A DNA stretch of 64,000 nt from Micromonospora terminaliae (GTDB taxonomy: Bacteria > Actinomycetota > Actinomycetes > Mycobacteriales > Micromonosporaceae), in NCBI RefSeq assembly GCF_009671205.1, contig NZ_CP045309.1:3410001-3474000 (forward strand). Reading direction: 5' to 3'. The position numbers and the translations under genes were made by a program. How positions within the stretch are numbered: position 1 is the first letter of the stretch; each line of letters starts with the position of its first letter. The notes under the pieces are model-generated. The model searched no databases. It was given only the letters and a program-made list of their open reading frames with translations, and had not been told where the DNA came from. Shown here piece by piece: positions 52,705 through 62,944 of this stretch.

Positions 52705-55700
52705 TCAGCTCTGGACGAAGACCGCCACGCTGCGGGCCGGCACGGTGAACGTGCCGCCGGCCCGGTCGAAGGACGCCGTCCGGAGCACCGGGTCAGCGGA
52801 GTTCCTCAGCACCGGGTGCAGCGCCACGTTCGCCCCGCGCAGGCCGGGAACGGTCTGCTTCGCGGTCTCCGGGGTGCCGTTGAAGACCACGGTGACGGAC
52901 TTCCACTTCCCGTCGAGCCCGCGGGCGTCGAGGGTCATGGTGATCACGCCCGGGGTCTCCCGGTCGCCGGAGAGCGGGAAGGCGACCCGCTTCTGCACCT
53001 GGTCGGCGGTGGTCAGACCGAAGACCGGAGAGGAACGCCGGATGGTGAGCAGCTCCGCGTACCGGGCGTCGGCCAGGTCGATGGCGGCGCAGTCCGGCAC
53101 CAGCTTCGGGTCGGCCAGCAGCGGCTTCGCGTACGGCCACTTGTCCTTGTTGTCCTGCTCGGGTGGCAGGCCGGCGCCGAAGCCGTTGCCCTGGGCGCAG
53201 TCCCAGCGAATCTGGTTGAACCAGTCACCGGAGTTGAACGAGTTGCGGTCCAGCGACTTGGAGCGCAGCCGCTCCGAGCCGGCCGTCACGAACCCGGTCC
53301 CCTGACCCATCACCACGGTGCTCAGGGCGAGCACCTGCATCCGCGCCCGGTCCTGCGCCGAGGTCCCCTGCGGCAGCTTGTACGCCAGCGCGTCGTACAG
53401 GATCTCGTTGTCGTGCGCGTCGACGTAGGTGACCGCCTCGCCCGGGGCCGCCGTGTAACCGGCCGGCGAGCCGTTGTAGTCCACCTGCGCGCCGGTGACT
53501 GGCCGGCCGGACGAGTCGGTGAACCGGTAGCCGCGCAGGTTGCCGGTCAGCCCCACCTTGATGAGGTCCTGCTGGTGCAGCAGCCGCGCCTTCTGCTCGG
53601 TGGCCGACCCGTTGACGTCGTCCCCGTTCGGGTCGGTGAGGAGCCCGGACGCGAAGCCCTGGATCCGCGGGTTGCCGTCGAACGGGCCGCCACCGCGCAC
53701 CGCGTCGCGGAGCCGGTCGTTGAAGGTGCCGATGCCGGTGCCGGCCATGTTGGCCTGGGTGGCCTGCACGAACCGGGCGTCGTTGGCCACCTCGCCGAAG
53801 TTCCAGCCCTCGCCGTAGAGCAGGATCTTCTTCCCGTCCACGCCGTCGCGGGCCGGGGTCAGCTGGTCCAGGGCGGCGCGGACGGCCAGGATGTTCGCCT
53901 TCGGGTGGTGGCCCATGAGGTCGAACCGGAACCCGTCCACCTTGTACGCCTTGGCCCAGGTGACCAGGGAGTCCACGACGAGCTTGCCCATCATGGCGTG
54001 TTCCGGGGCGGTGTTGGCGCAGCAGGTCGAGTTGGCGACGGTGCCGTCCTCCAGCAGCCGCTGGTAGTAGCCGGGCACGACCTGGTCGAGCACCGACTTC
54101 GGGTCGGTGCCGGCGGCCGAGGTGTGGTTGTAGACGACGTCCATCACCACACGCAGGCCGGCCTGGTTGATCCCGGCGACCATCTGCCGGAACTCGGTGG
54201 TCCGCTTCGCCCCGGCCGGGTCGACCGCGTAACCGCCCTCCGGCACGGTGTAGTGCAGCGGGTCGTACCCCCAGTTGTAGCCGTCCTTGTCGGCGACCGC
54301 CGCGACGCACTTCTGCTGCTCGTCGGAGTCGGGTGGCAGGGCGGCCAGGTCGCAGGCGGGCTGGGCCTGGTCGGCCCGCTTTTCGGGAATGGTCGCGAAG
54401 TCGAACGCCGGCAGCAGGTGCAGGTAGTTGACCCCGGCGTCGCCGAGCGCCTTCAGGTGCGTCATCCCGGCCGTGCCCGGGTCGGTGAAGGCGAGGTAGG
54501 TGCCCCGCCGCTCGGCCGGCACGGTGGTGTCGGCGATGGAGAAGTCGCGGACCGACAGCTCCTGGATCTGCGCCTTCGCCGAGGGCACGGCCGCCGGCTT
54601 GCGCAGGTTCGCCCAGCCGGCCGGGGCCAGCGCCGGGTCGGCCAGGTCGACGATCTGGCTGTGCGTCGAGTCCGGCGCGAGGGCCACCGAGTACGGGTCG
54701 GTCACCGCGGCGGTGACCACCTTCTGCGCCGCCGGCTGCCAGGCCTCGACCTGGTACCGGTAGTACTTACCGGTCCAGCCCTTCGTGCCGCGCACCGACC
54801 AGACGCCGGTGCGGTCGTCGCGGCTCATCGACACCGTCCTCGGCTCGGCCGCCGGCGCGTCGAAGAGCTGGAGCGACACCTTCCGGGCGGTCGGCGCCCA
54901 GACGGCCAGGGTGGGCACCTTGCCGGCGAACGTGGGGCCGAGCTTCGCGCCGGTCGCGGCCCGGTAGACGTCGTCGAGCACGCCGGGGATCTGCACCCCG
55001 GTGGCCCCGAGCAGGTGGCCCTCGGCGTCCCGCTCGGTCACCACGAGCTGGCCGCGCAGCGCCGCGGGCACCTTGGCCAGGTCGGCGCGGTCCAGCGTGA
55101 AGGCGCGATAGGCCCAGAGCTGGGGGTACGCCTGCCGCTGGGCCTCGGTCAGCCCGTTGCGCGCCGCCCGCAGCGGCAGTGTGGTGTACGTCCCGGTCAG
55201 CTCGCCGTCGGCGATGCCGATCCCGCCGGCCGGGGCGGCCACCAGGGCGTACCGCTTGCCGTCGGTCGGCCCGGTCTGCCAGGCCACGGTGGACCGGTCG
55301 ATCCACTGCGCCTTCTGCTTGGTGATGTCGAGGTCCTTGGCGACGCCGGACGAGGTGGGCGGCAGCAGCCGGCCCTTGACCCCGGCCAGCAGCCAGATCT
55401 CGTGCCCGGCGGTGGCGAAGTCGAGCCGCTGGTCGTCGGGCTGGTCCTTCTGGTCGCCGTTGTGCACGATGTAGTTCAGCCCCGTGGCCCCGGCCGCGAG
55501 CGGCACCCGGAAGACCGCGCCGTACGCGTCGATCTTCTCGGGCTTCAGCGGGTTGCCCCAGTCGGTCGGGTTGGCGGCGCCGTCCCACAGGTGCAGGCCC
55601 CAGCCGTCGTAGTTCCCGTCGGCCTTGCGCCAGTGGATGACCGCGGTGTTCTGGTCGACCGGCTGGTCGGGCTCGCCGGTGGCAGCCTGCCGGGTCGGGT

Positions 55701-58203
55701 AGAGGGCCGGGTCGCCCTGCTTGACCCACACCTCGCCGGTCTGCGTCACGTCGATGCTGCGGTCGTTCGCGACGTCCTTGTTGCCGTCCTTGTCGACCAC
55801 GAGGAACCCGACGGACTTCGCGCCGGGCTTCAGCTTGACCCAGGCGAACCGGCCGAAGGAGTCCTCACCCGCGAACGGCTGCCCCTTGGGCCACTCGGTC
55901 TGGTACGCCGGGTCGATGTCGCCCCAGGTGTAGAGGCCCCAGTCGGCGTACCCCCCGGCGGGGCGCTGGTAGTGCACGACCGCCCAGTCCCGGGACACGC
56001 TCTGGGCCGGGGTGCCGACCACACCGGTGGTCCGCGCGGCGGCCACCCGGCCCCTGCCGTCACGGACCACGGCCTTGTACTCGACCTTCGTCCCGCCGGC
56101 CAGGCCGGTCAGGTCGTGGTGGACGGTGTACGGGGCCTTGTGCGCGCTGCCCAGGAGGGTCCACTTGCCGCCGGGGACCCGGGCCGCGAAGGTGACGGTC
56201 GCGAGGGGGTCGCCGGTGACCTGCGCGGTGACCGTGGCCTTCGTCGCGACCGGCGCGTCACCGGGCTCGGTGAGGGTGATCGCCGGGGCCGCCCCGGCCT
56301 GCGGGATGGCCCGGTCGGCCTTGAGCACCACGGCCGACATGGCCGGCACGGTCACGCCGAGCTTGCCGTCGGCGCCGGCGGTCGCGGTGGCGGCGCCGCC
56401 GTAGACGCCCGCGAAGGTGGCGCCGGCCGACCAGGTGTCCACGGTGACAGTCTGCGCCGTGGCGGCGTTGTTCACCGCGACGACGTACTCGGTGCGCTCC
56501 GTCGGCAGGACGCGGGAGAAGGCGAAGACGCCCGGCCCGTCGGCCGCGTACCGGGTGACCTGGATGCCGTCCCGCAGCGCGGGGTGGGCCTGTCGCAGTT
56601 TGCCCAGTTCCGCGATGGTCCGGTAGAGCGGGTGGGTGGTGTCGTACTGGTCGCTGGCGTGGGTGCGGGTGGTGCCGATGAGGTCGTCGTCGAGGTAGTC
56701 CGCCGTCTTGCTGGCGAACATGTCCTGCCGGGCGTCCTTGTCCCCGCCGGGACCGGTGAAGCCCTGCTCGTCGCCGGAGTAGACCACCGGCTGGCCGCGG
56801 GTGAGGAACATGAGCTGGTGGGCGAGCTGGTCGCGCCGGAGCTGGCTGGCGTCGTCGCCCCCGGCGGCCGCGATGAACGAGCCGATCCGGCCCATGTCGT
56901 GGTTGCCGAGGAAGGTGGTCAGCCGGTTGGCGTCGGTGTCGCGCGCGGCGTAGAGGTCGTCCTTGGCGTACAGGTCCGCCAGCGCCCGGGCCGAGCCGTC
57001 CGCGGCGGCGTAGCCCCGGGCGGCCTCCTGGAAGGAGAAGTCGAGGGTGGCGGGCAGGCCGCCCTGCCGCACGTAGGTCGACTCGATCTCCTGGTCGGCG
57101 CTGTAGACCTCGCCGAACATGAAGAAGTCCGGCTTGCCGGCCTTGGCCGCGGCCGCCTCGATGCCGCGGGTGAACTGCGGCCAGAAGTCGAGGTTGGTGT
57201 GTTTGACCGTGTCGAGGCGGAAGCCGTCGACGCCGGCCTTGCCGATCCACTGTGCGTAGATGTCGGTCATGCCGCGGACCACCTCGGGACGCTCGGTCCA
57301 GAGGTCGTCGAGGCCGAAGAAGTCGCCGTACTCGCTGTTCTCACCGGCGAAGGTGGAGTCGCCCCGGTTGTGGTACATGGTCGGGTCGTTCAGCCAGGCC
57401 GGCACCTTCACCTTCGCGTCGGCCGGGGTGGCGAAGGCCGGGGTGTACGGGAACGACGTGCCGTCCACCCGCGGGAACGCCCGGGTGCCGTCGGCGTAGT
57501 TGCGATCCTCGAAGGCGCGCCCCTGGTCGTCGGTGTAGGGGGACGTCTTCTTGTCGACGTAGCCGTACTTGTCCTCGGCGTACCGGATGACGTCCGCGGT
57601 GTGGTTGACGATGATGTCCAGGTAGACCTTGATGCCCCGCTGGTGGGCCAGGCCGACGAGCTTCGTCAGCTCCGCGTTGGTGCCGAAGTGCGGGTCGACC
57701 TGCGTGAAGTCGGTGATCCAGTAGCCGTGGTAGCCGGCGGAGACGTCCGCGCCGGTGCCCTGCACGGGCCGGTTCTTGAAGATCGGGGCGAGCCAGATGG
57801 CCGTGGTGCCGAGGCCCTGGATGTAGTCCATCCGGTCGATGACGCCTTTGAGGTCACCGCCGTGGTAGAAGCCCTTGTCCGCGGGGTCCAGGCCGGTACT
57901 GAGCCGGTCGCCGGTCAGCCCGCCGGTGTCGTTGCGCTTGTCGCCGTTGGCGAAGCGGTCCGGCAGGACGAAGTAGAACTGCTCGGCCTTCGCGCTGGTG
58001 GTGCCGGCCTTGAGCAGCGTCTCGGCGGACGGCTCCCGGCCCCACTGCGCGGCGCCCGCGGCGGCCAGCACGTCGGGGGTGGCGGACCGGTCACTGCCGT
58101 CGGCCCCCAGCTGGTGGAGGGCCACCGGCACGCCGACGAGGGTGAGCACGAGGGAGGTGGCCAAGGCGGCGAGGGCCTTGAGGGATATCGGCGGGGGTTT
58201 CAT
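52705..58203 (-). CDS. Secreted amylase-pullulanase fusion (two GH13 domains)
   Basis: Very large extracellular enzyme of 1832 aa. A signal peptide ([20 protein letters not shown]) is followed by a complete alpha-amylase GH13 domain: DIIVNH at 196-201, GFRLDTVKH with nucleophile D331, FGEVYS with E365, GNHD at 433-436. Next are an Ig-like domain, two CBM41-type (PUD) starch-binding modules ([40 protein letters not shown]), a CBM48-like module, and a second, pullulanase GH13 domain: DVVYNH at ~1355, [10 protein letters not shown] with D~1428, GEGW with E~1465 and VDAHDN. Together they would cut alpha-1,4 and alpha-1,6 bonds in starch, glycogen or pullulan. All catalytic residues are present in both. 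Upstream is a CTTGCAAACCAAG site that may bind a LacI-type maltose regulator. Confidence 0.93.
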   Translation of the reverse strand: MKPPPISLKALAALATSLVLTLVGVPVALHQLGADGSDRSATPDVLAAAGAAQWGREPSAETLLKAGTTSAKAEQFYFVLPDRFANGDKRNDTGGLTGDRLSTGLDPADKGFYHGGDLKGVIDRMDYIQGLGTTAIWLAPIFKNRPVQGTGADVSAGYHGYWITDFTQVDPHFGTNAELTKLVGLAHQRGIKVYLDIIVNHTADVIRYAEDKYGYVDKKTSPYTDDQGRAFEDRNYADGTRAFPRVDGTSFPYTPAFATPADAKVKVPAWLNDPTMYHNRGDSTFAGENSEYGDFFGLDDLWTERPEVVRGMTDIYAQWIGKAGVDGFRLDTVKHTNLDFWPQFTRGIEAAAAKAGKPDFFMFGEVYSADQEIESTYVRQGGLPATLDFSFQEAARGYAAADGSARALADLYAKDDLYAARDTDANRLTTFLGNHDMGRIGSFIAAAGGDDASQLRRDQLAHQLMFLTRGQPVVYSGDEQGFTGPGGDKDARQDMFASKTADYLDDDLIGTTRTHASDQYDTTHPLYRTIAELGKLRQAHPALRDGIQVTRYAADGPGVFAFSRVLPTERTEYVVAVNNAATAQTVTVDTWSAGATFAGVYGGAATATAGADGKLGVTVPAMSAVVLKADRAIPQAGAAPAITLTEPGDAPVATKATVTAQVTGDPLATVTFAARVPGGKWTLLGSAHKAPYTVHHDLTGLAGGTKVEYKAVVRDGRGRVAAARTTGVVGTPAQSVSRDWAVVHYQRPAGGYADWGLYTWGDIDPAYQTEWPKGQPFAGEDSFGRFAWVKLKPGAKSVGFLVVDKDGNKDVANDRSIDVTQTGEVWVKQGDPALYPTRQAATGEPDQPVDQNTAVIHWRKADGNYDGWGLHLWDGAANPTDWGNPLKPEKIDAYGAVFRVPLAAGATGLNYIVHNGDQKDQPDDQRLDFATAGHEIWLLAGVKGRLLPPTSSGVAKDLDITKQKAQWIDRSTVAWQTGPTDGKRYALVAAPAGGIGIADGELTGTYTTLPLRAARNGLTEAQRQAYPQLWAYRAFTLDRADLAKVPAALRGQLVVTERDAEGHLLGATGVQIPGVLDDVYRAATGAKLGPTFAGKVPTLAVWAPTARKVSLQLFDAPAAEPRTVSMSRDDRTGVWSVRGTKGWTGKYYRYQVEAWQPAAQKVVTAAVTDPYSVALAPDSTHSQIVDLADPALAPAGWANLRKPAAVPSAKAQIQELSVRDFSIADTTVPAERRGTYLAFTDPGTAGMTHLKALGDAGVNYLHLLPAFDFATIPEKRADQAQPACDLAALPPDSDEQQKCVAAVADKDGYNWGYDPLHYTVPEGGYAVDPAGAKRTTEFRQMVAGINQAGLRVVMDVVYNHTSAAGTDPKSVLDQVVPGYYQRLLEDGTVANSTCCANTAPEHAMMGKLVVDSLVTWAKAYKVDGFRFDLMGHHPKANILAVRAALDQLTPARDGVDGKKILLYGEGWNFGEVANDARFVQATQANMAGTGIGTFNDRLRDAVRGGGPFDGNPRIQGFASGLLTDPNGDDVNGSATEQKARLLHQQDLIKVGLTGNLRGYRFTDSSGRPVTGAQVDYNGSPAGYTAAPGEAVTYVDAHDNEILYDALAYKLPQGTSAQDRARMQVLALSTVVMGQGTGFVTAGSERLRSKSLDRNSFNSGDWFNQIRWDCAQGNGFGAGLPPEQDNKDKWPYAKPLLADPKLVPDCAAIDLADARYAELLTIRRSSPVFGLTTADQVQKRVAFPLSGDRETPGVITMTLDARGLDGKWKSVTVVFNGTPETAKQTVPGLRGANVALHPVLRNSADPVLRTASFDRAGGTFTVPARSVAVFVQS

Positions 58204-58268
58204 CGACGGCCTTTCTCTGGTCGCTGATTCGCCCGCACGCTAGCCCCCGCCGAAACATTCTGCAATAC

Positions 58269-58281
58269 CTTGCAAACCAAG
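58269..58281. promoter_or_regulatory. Possible regulator site upstream of the pullulanase
   Basis: CTTG-5nt-CAAG, set among several TTGCAA/TTGCGA half-sites between 58255 and 58310. LacI-type maltose regulators in actinomycetes bind sites of the CTTGCA...TGCAAG kind. The match is partial. Confidence 0.35.
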
Positions 58282-58331
58282 TCGCAACAAAGCAGCAGTC
58301 TTGCGAAACCCGGCAGAGCCGAGTGATGGGA

Positions 58332-59012
58332 TCAGAGGCCGGAGCAGGCGGCGCCGTCGACCGTGCAGCTCGCCGGCCGGGTCGTGCCCGTGTGCTCGAA
58401 GTGGAACTGGAGCGCCACCGAGGCGCCGGGCGCCAGGTCGACTCCACTGCGGTAGGTGAGGACTCCGTCGGTGAAGCCGCCCCTGCCCTGCTCGGCGCCG
58501 CTCACCCAGACGGCCACGAGACGCCCCTGCGGGAAGGCCAGCCGCACCGTCCAGCCCCGCGCCGCGCCGGTGGCGTTGACCAGGCGTACCTCGCCGATGA
58601 AGCCGCCGTCGAAGCTGCTCACCACGCCGTAGCGGCCGGCGACCGACGGCGGCGCGGGCGGGGTGGCCGCCGGCCGGCTGCTGCCACCGCCCGCGCTGGG
58701 CGACGGGTGCGGCGACGGCCGGGCGGGGAGCACGGTGGACCGCGGGGACAACCCGGGGACCACCGGGCCGGCGGCCGACGCGGGCGGACGCGTGGTCGCG
58801 TCCGGAGCGCTGGGCGTGGTGGCCGGCACCGGGGGCAGCGACATCGTCGGGGCCGGCGGTGGGGCCTCGGCGAAAGTCCGGCGCCCGCGTACCGAGCCCA
58901 GCGCCACGACCATCAGCACCACCATGACGAGCACGCCGATCGAGACGACGATCCAGGGCGAGGAGATGATGGCGGCGCCGGGTGACGGGCGTGCGCGTCG
59001 CGTGCCGGGCAT
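58332..59012 (-). CDS. Membrane-anchored protein with C-terminal CBM2-like module
   Basis: Protein of 226 aa: a short basic cytosolic start, one membrane helix (WIVVSIGVLVMVVLMVVALG), a ~90-residue Pro/Ser/Thr-rich external linker, and a C-terminal CBM2-like domain (YGVVSSFDGGFIGEVRLVNATG ... ASCTVDGAACSGL) with two cysteines. It would hold the cell onto cellulose or chitin, or present a binding module at the surface; whether the binding-face tryptophans are kept is doubtful (only two Trp in the module). ATG 59012 has GGGAGG 4 nt upstream. A paralogue follows upstream at 59051. Confidence 0.75.
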   Translation of the reverse strand: MPGTRRARPSPGAAIISSPWIVVSIGVLVMVVLMVVALGSVRGRRTFAEAPPPAPTMSLPPVPATTPSAPDATTRPPASAAGPVVPGLSPRSTVLPARPSPHPSPSAGGGSSRPAATPPAPPSVAGRYGVVSSFDGGFIGEVRLVNATGAARGWTVRLAFPQGRLVAVWVSGAEQGRGGFTDGVLTYRSGVDLAPGASVALQFHFEHTGTTRPASCTVDGAACSGL

Positions 59013-59050
59013 GAACCTCCCTGTCGGTCCCGTGGGGCGAGCGTAGCGCC

Positions 59051-59722
59051 TCAGCCGATGACGCAGTCCGCGCCGTTGACCGTGCACCGGCCCGGCCGGT
59101 CGCCGGTGCCCGTACGGCCGAACTGCAGTCGCACCGTGGCGCTCTGCCCGGCCGGCAGCGGCCCGGTGCCGCGCAGCACGAACACGCCGCTGCCCTGGGT
59201 GCTGACCGACAGCCCCGAGCTGGACGAGGCCTGGATGCTCTTCACGTTGCCGGTGAAGAACAGCTCGACCTCCCAGCCCTGGCCGCCGCCGGAGCCGTTG
59301 ACGACGGTCAGCCGGGCCTCGAAGCCGTCCCGGTCGCTGGCGGTGGCCTCGTAGCGGGCGGTGACCGCACCGGCCGCGGCCGCCCGGACCGAGGCGCTGG
59401 GCCGCGGCGTGGCCGGCCGGGACACGCCGGCCGTGGGCGAGGCGGTCGGACTCGGCGAGCGCGTCTCCGGGACGGTGGGTGCCGCGGTCGCCCCGCCGGT
59501 CGGTGACGCGGTGGCGGTCGGCTCCACCCCGAGCGTCGGCAGGTACATGGGCGGCGCGGGCGCCGGCACCGGGGCCTGCTCCTCCCCGCGCAGAGAGAGC
59601 AGGACGACGACCAGCAGGCCGACGATCAGGCCGACGCCGAGCACCAGCACGATCCACGGCACCGAGGTGAGCACCCGCGGCGCCGCCGGTGCGCCGGACG
59701 GCCGGACGGGCCCGCCGCTCAT
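59051..59722 (-). CDS. Membrane-anchored CBM2-like protein, paralogue
   Basis: Protein of 223 aa with the same plan as its neighbour: helix (VPWIVLVLGVGLIVGLLVVVLL), Thr/Pro/Ser linker, CBM2-like end (YEATASDRDGFEARLTVVNGSG ... GRCTVNGADCVIG). The module is weakly similar and has few exposed aromatics (one Trp), so sugar binding is uncertain. It is upstream of the other gene with a 38-nt gap, so they are probably cotranscribed. ATG 59722 follows GAGAGGGG. The ~360 nt upstream, shared with the divergent permease, hold no gene; TACGCT hexamers point both ways. Confidence 0.75.
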   Translation of the reverse strand: MSGGPVRPSGAPAAPRVLTSVPWIVLVLGVGLIVGLLVVVLLSLRGEEQAPVPAPAPPMYLPTLGVEPTATASPTGGATAAPTVPETRSPSPTASPTAGVSRPATPRPSASVRAAAAGAVTARYEATASDRDGFEARLTVVNGSGGGQGWEVELFFTGNVKSIQASSSSGLSVSTQGSGVFVLRGTGPLPAGQSATVRLQFGRTGTGDRPGRCTVNGADCVIG

Positions 59723-60085
59723 CAGATGCCCCTCTCGTGGTCGCCCTCGTGATCGGCTTCGTGGTCGCCGAAGCGCCAGCGTAGCCAGGGTGCGCCGGGA
59801 CGCGCAGCGCGCGCGGGGCGTTCCGACCGTCCGGGCACCCGCGAGGCGCGGAACGGGTGATCATGGGTGGCGGATCGGGCTCCACCGGATGGCCCGTCGC
59901 CACGGCCCGCACGCGACACGTCGCAGCGCGTCGTCGGCTACGCTGTCCGGGCTCGGCGACGGGAACTCCGCAGCGGCGCAGGATCGGGCACGGTCGCGCA
60001 ATCCGCCCGGACTGTCCATCATGGAGCGCTGATCGCCGGGCATCCGCCCCGGTAACCCCCGACCTCCCCCACTCGGAGCGACTCC

Positions 60086-61546
60086 ATGCAGATTGCCAGC
60101 GCGCCAACCGGGCTCATCCGCAAGTCCCTCGGCACCGGCGCCCTGTTGGTGTTCAGCGCGACCGCCTCCTCCCCGATGGCCGTGCTCGCCGGCGCGATCG
60201 TCGCCACGTACGCCTCGACCGGCGTCACCGGCACGCCGCTCGGCTTCCTCGTGATCGCCGCCGCCCTGCTCTTCTTCTCCGTCGGCTACCTGGCCATGGC
60301 CCGCTACGTCTCCAGCGCCGGCGTCTTCTACGCGGCCGTGGCCGCCGGCTTCGGCCGGTTCTGGGGCGTGGTCGCCGCGCCCGTCGTGCTCCTGGGTTAC
60401 AACGCCATCCAGATCTGCCTCTACGGGTTGCTCGGCGCGGTGGTCAGCGACAGCATCGGCGGGGCCTGGTGGGCCTGGGCCCTGCTCGCGTGGGCCGGGG
60501 TCGCCCTGGTCGGCATGCTCAAGGCACGGATCAGCGTGGGCCTGCTCGGCGCGGTGCTGGCCGTCGAGGTCGCGGTGATCCTGCTCTTCGTGCTCACCTC
60601 GTTCACCCACCCCGCCGGCGGGTCGGTGAGCTTCGCGCCGCTCGATCCCGGCAACCTGCTGGTCCCCGGCATCGGTGGCGTGGTCGCCTTCTGCGCGGCC
60701 TCGTTCGTGGGCTACGAGTCGGCGGCCGTCTACTCGGAGGAGGCCCGGTCGCCGCGGGCGGTGTCCCGGGCGGCCTACTCGGCACTGTTCCTGCTGGCCG
60801 TGCTCTACGCGCTCGCCGCGTGGGCCGTGGCCGTGGCCGTCGGTCCGGACCAGGTCGTCGACCGGTCCCGCGACCCGGGCGCCGGGCTGCCGTTCTCGAT
60901 CCTGGAGGCGCACGTCAGCCCGATGCTTGGCAGCGTCGCGACCATCCTGGTGGTGACCAGCGTGTTCGCCGCGATGGTGAGCTTCCACCACTCGATCGCC
61001 CGGTACGCCTTCAGCCTCGGCCGCGAACGGGTGCTGCCGGCGGTGTTCGAGCGGATCGGCCGGGGCGGCGCGCCGGTCGCCGGGTCGGTGCTCCAGTCGG
61101 CGATCGCCCTGCCGGCTGTCCTGATCTTCGCGCTGACCGGCGCCGACCCGGTCGCCATCATGTTCAGCTGGCTCTCCGGCGTCGCGGCCATCGCGCTGCT
61201 GTTCATGATGGCGGTCACCTCGGTCGCCACCATCGCATTCTTCCACCGAGGCGGCGGCGGCCGCGAGACCGCGTGGCAGCGCACGGTCGCGCCGTCCATC
61301 GGTGCGGTGCTGGTCGGCGCGGCCCTGCTCACCACGCTGGTGAACCTCTCCGCCGTCCTCGGGGCGCCCGCCGGCTCCGCCACGAAGTGGCTGGTCCCCG
61401 GCGCGGTGGCGGCCGCCGCAGCGGTGGGGCTGGTCTGGGCGGCGGTCCTCCGGGCCAGCCGCCCGGAGGTGCTGGAGAACGTCGGGCAGGGCCAGCCGCG
61501 CCCGCTCGCGGTGATCGAGCAGGACCTGGTCGGCCGTTCCCTATAG
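60086..61546 (+). CDS. APC-family amino-acid permease
   Basis: Membrane protein of 486 aa with about twelve helices and the APC hallmark at the start (IRKSLGTGALLVFSATASSPMAVLAG) and FVGYESAAVYSEEARSPRAVSRAAYSAL in the middle. The substrate is an amino acid, amine or related compound; it cannot be told which. A histidine-decarboxylase-like gene lies 1.4 kb downstream on the same strand, but another gene on the other strand lies between, so a link is only a suggestion. ATG 60086 has CGGAG 7 nt upstream. Confidence 0.86.
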   Translation: MQIASAPTGLIRKSLGTGALLVFSATASSPMAVLAGAIVATYASTGVTGTPLGFLVIAAALLFFSVGYLAMARYVSSAGVFYAAVAAGFGRFWGVVAAPVVLLGYNAIQICLYGLLGAVVSDSIGGAWWAWALLAWAGVALVGMLKARISVGLLGAVLAVEVAVILLFVLTSFTHPAGGSVSFAPLDPGNLLVPGIGGVVAFCAASFVGYESAAVYSEEARSPRAVSRAAYSALFLLAVLYALAAWAVAVAVGPDQVVDRSRDPGAGLPFSILEAHVSPMLGSVATILVVTSVFAAMVSFHHSIARYAFSLGRERVLPAVFERIGRGGAPVAGSVLQSAIALPAVLIFALTGADPVAIMFSWLSGVAAIALLFMMAVTSVATIAFFHRGGGGRETAWQRTVAPSIGAVLVGAALLTTLVNLSAVLGAPAGSATKWLVPGAVAAAAAVGLVWAAVLRASRPEVLENVGQGQPRPLAVIEQDLVGRSL

Positions 61547-61563
61547 GACGCCCGGACACGCGG

Positions 61564-61589
61564 CGGCCCGCCACCCGGGGGGCGGGCCG
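61564..61589. terminator. Terminator hairpin between permease and convergent gene
   Basis: A 9-bp stem CGGCCCGCC with an 8-nt loop, 18 nt after the permease stop and 10 nt before the stop of the convergent gene at 61599. Confidence 0.65.
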
Positions 61590-61598
61590 TACGCGTCG

Positions 61599-62702
61599 TC
61601 AGCGGCGGCGCCGGCCGACCATCGAGCCGAGAACCGCGGCCTTGCGCTCCTGACCGGCCAGCACCAGCCGGTTGAGGTGCTGCAACCACCGCCAGGCCGG
61701 GTGCAGCTGCTGATCCGGGGTGAGCGGGAGCCAACTGCGCACCTCCACACCGCCGCCGCTGAAGTGCGGGCAGGTGGAGTTGACGACGACCTGCTCGTGC
61801 GCCCGCGCCGGGCGCTCGACCACCAGCAGGTTGTCGTCGGACATGACCACCAGGTTGCGGCCGGGGATGCCCATCCCGCCGACGCCGTTCGGTTCGGCGC
61901 CGGCCTCGTCAGCGCCGCCCAGCAGGCTGGACACCGAGACACCGACGTAGCGCGCGGCCGTGGGCATCGGCTCGCCGGCCTGGGTCATCTGGGCCACCGG
62001 GTCGAAGACGCCGCCGCCGGTCAGGTAGCCCTCGGCGATCTCGCCCAGCTCGGCGAGCAGCGCCGGCAGGTCCCGCACCTCGCTGCCGTCCCGGAACAGC
62101 CGCGAGGCCGCCTTGATCTCGTAGTAGGGCCGGCGCGGGTCGGCGAACCCGTGGTCCCGGCTGGCGTAGAGGAAGACGAGCGCGTGCGGCCCGACCGGGC
62201 TGGTCCGGCGCAGGTCCCAGTAGTGCGAGGCGTGCAGGGCATTCGCGTACTGCACCCGGTGCACCACCGCCTGCCGGATCTGGTGCTGGACCGCCGGGTT
62301 CGAGAAGCCGTCGGCGCCCGCCTCGCGCGCGTGGCCCGGTGACCAGACCGCCGGGGCGGGTCCGGCGACGCCGTACCCCGGAGGGTCCGCCGGGCGGTAG
62401 CGCGTGCCGGGCGGAGCGTATCCGCCGATCGTCGCCTTCGGCGGGTGACCGGTTCCGGGGGCGAAGCGGCCGGTGTCCGGGGGACCGGAGCCGTACGGTG
62501 GCGGGGCGGGCGGACCGTAGGCCGGCATACCCTGGCCGGGCGGGGCCGAGCTCGGCGCGTCACCGGAGACCCGGCGGCTGCCCCACCGCGCGGGCGGCCG
62601 GACCGGCGGTGGCGGCGGGTACGCCGGCCGGTCGGCCACGCCGCCACTCCAGGTGTCCTCATGTGACGGACGGGGCAGCGGTGACCGGTGATCCTGCGAC
62701 AC
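61599..62702 (-). CDS. Uncharacterised protein with Pro-rich N-terminus
   Basis: Protein of 367 aa, not recognised. The first ~120 residues are disordered and Pro/Gly-rich (YPPPPPVRPPARW, APPPYGSGPPD). The folded part begins at FSNPAVQHQIRQAVVHRVQYANALHASHYWDLR and contains PHALVFLYASRDHGFADPRRPYYEIKAA and a C-terminal helix (WRWLQHLNRLVLAGQERKAAVLGSMVG). No signal or membrane segment is seen. GTG 62702 is chosen because AGGAG lies 6 nt upstream. It is divergent from the decarboxylase gene. Confidence 0.65.
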   Translation of the reverse strand: MSQDHRSPLPRPSHEDTWSGGVADRPAYPPPPPVRPPARWGSRRVSGDAPSSAPPGQGMPAYGPPAPPPYGSGPPDTGRFAPGTGHPPKATIGGYAPPGTRYRPADPPGYGVAGPAPAVWSPGHAREAGADGFSNPAVQHQIRQAVVHRVQYANALHASHYWDLRRTSPVGPHALVFLYASRDHGFADPRRPYYEIKAASRLFRDGSEVRDLPALLAELGEIAEGYLTGGGVFDPVAQMTQAGEPMPTAARYVGVSVSSLLGGADEAGAEPNGVGGMGIPGRNLVVMSDDNLLVVERPARAHEQVVVNSTCPHFSGGGVEVRSWLPLTPDQQLHPAWRWLQHLNRLVLAGQERKAAVLGSMVGRRRR

Positions 62703-62944
62703 TGGCAGCTCCTGGCTAGCGGGAATTCGCCCGGCCGATGATTTCACTCAGTGCACGGGTTATCAACTGTCCGCAAGCGTTCCCGGCCACCGCACCCTGA
62801 CCTGTCACTCAGTCGGCGAATGCCTCCACAGTGGTGCCAGCGGTCGATTTTGGACAATCGGTGGCCAGGTTGGTAACGCTTGCCTGCTCTCCGTGACTCA
62901 TGGTCCACTCTGTGCGCTGTCCACCGGGACGACGAGGGAGCGCC

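Noticed and set aside
52705..58227. Very long open frames on the strand opposite the pullulanase gene
   Set aside because: They arise from GC-rich codon bias (G/C in third positions); the composition is Gly/Arg/Val-biased, without domains, whereas the minus-strand protein has complete GH13 motifs.
59722..59919. 65-codon frame ending TGATG at the start of the CBM2 paralogue, with a GDHEADHEGDHE tail
   Set aside because: The coupling looks tempting and the His/Asp repeat is odd, but the stretch contains a -10-like TACGCT that fits a promoter, the N-terminal part is not protein-like, and there is no ribosome-binding site.
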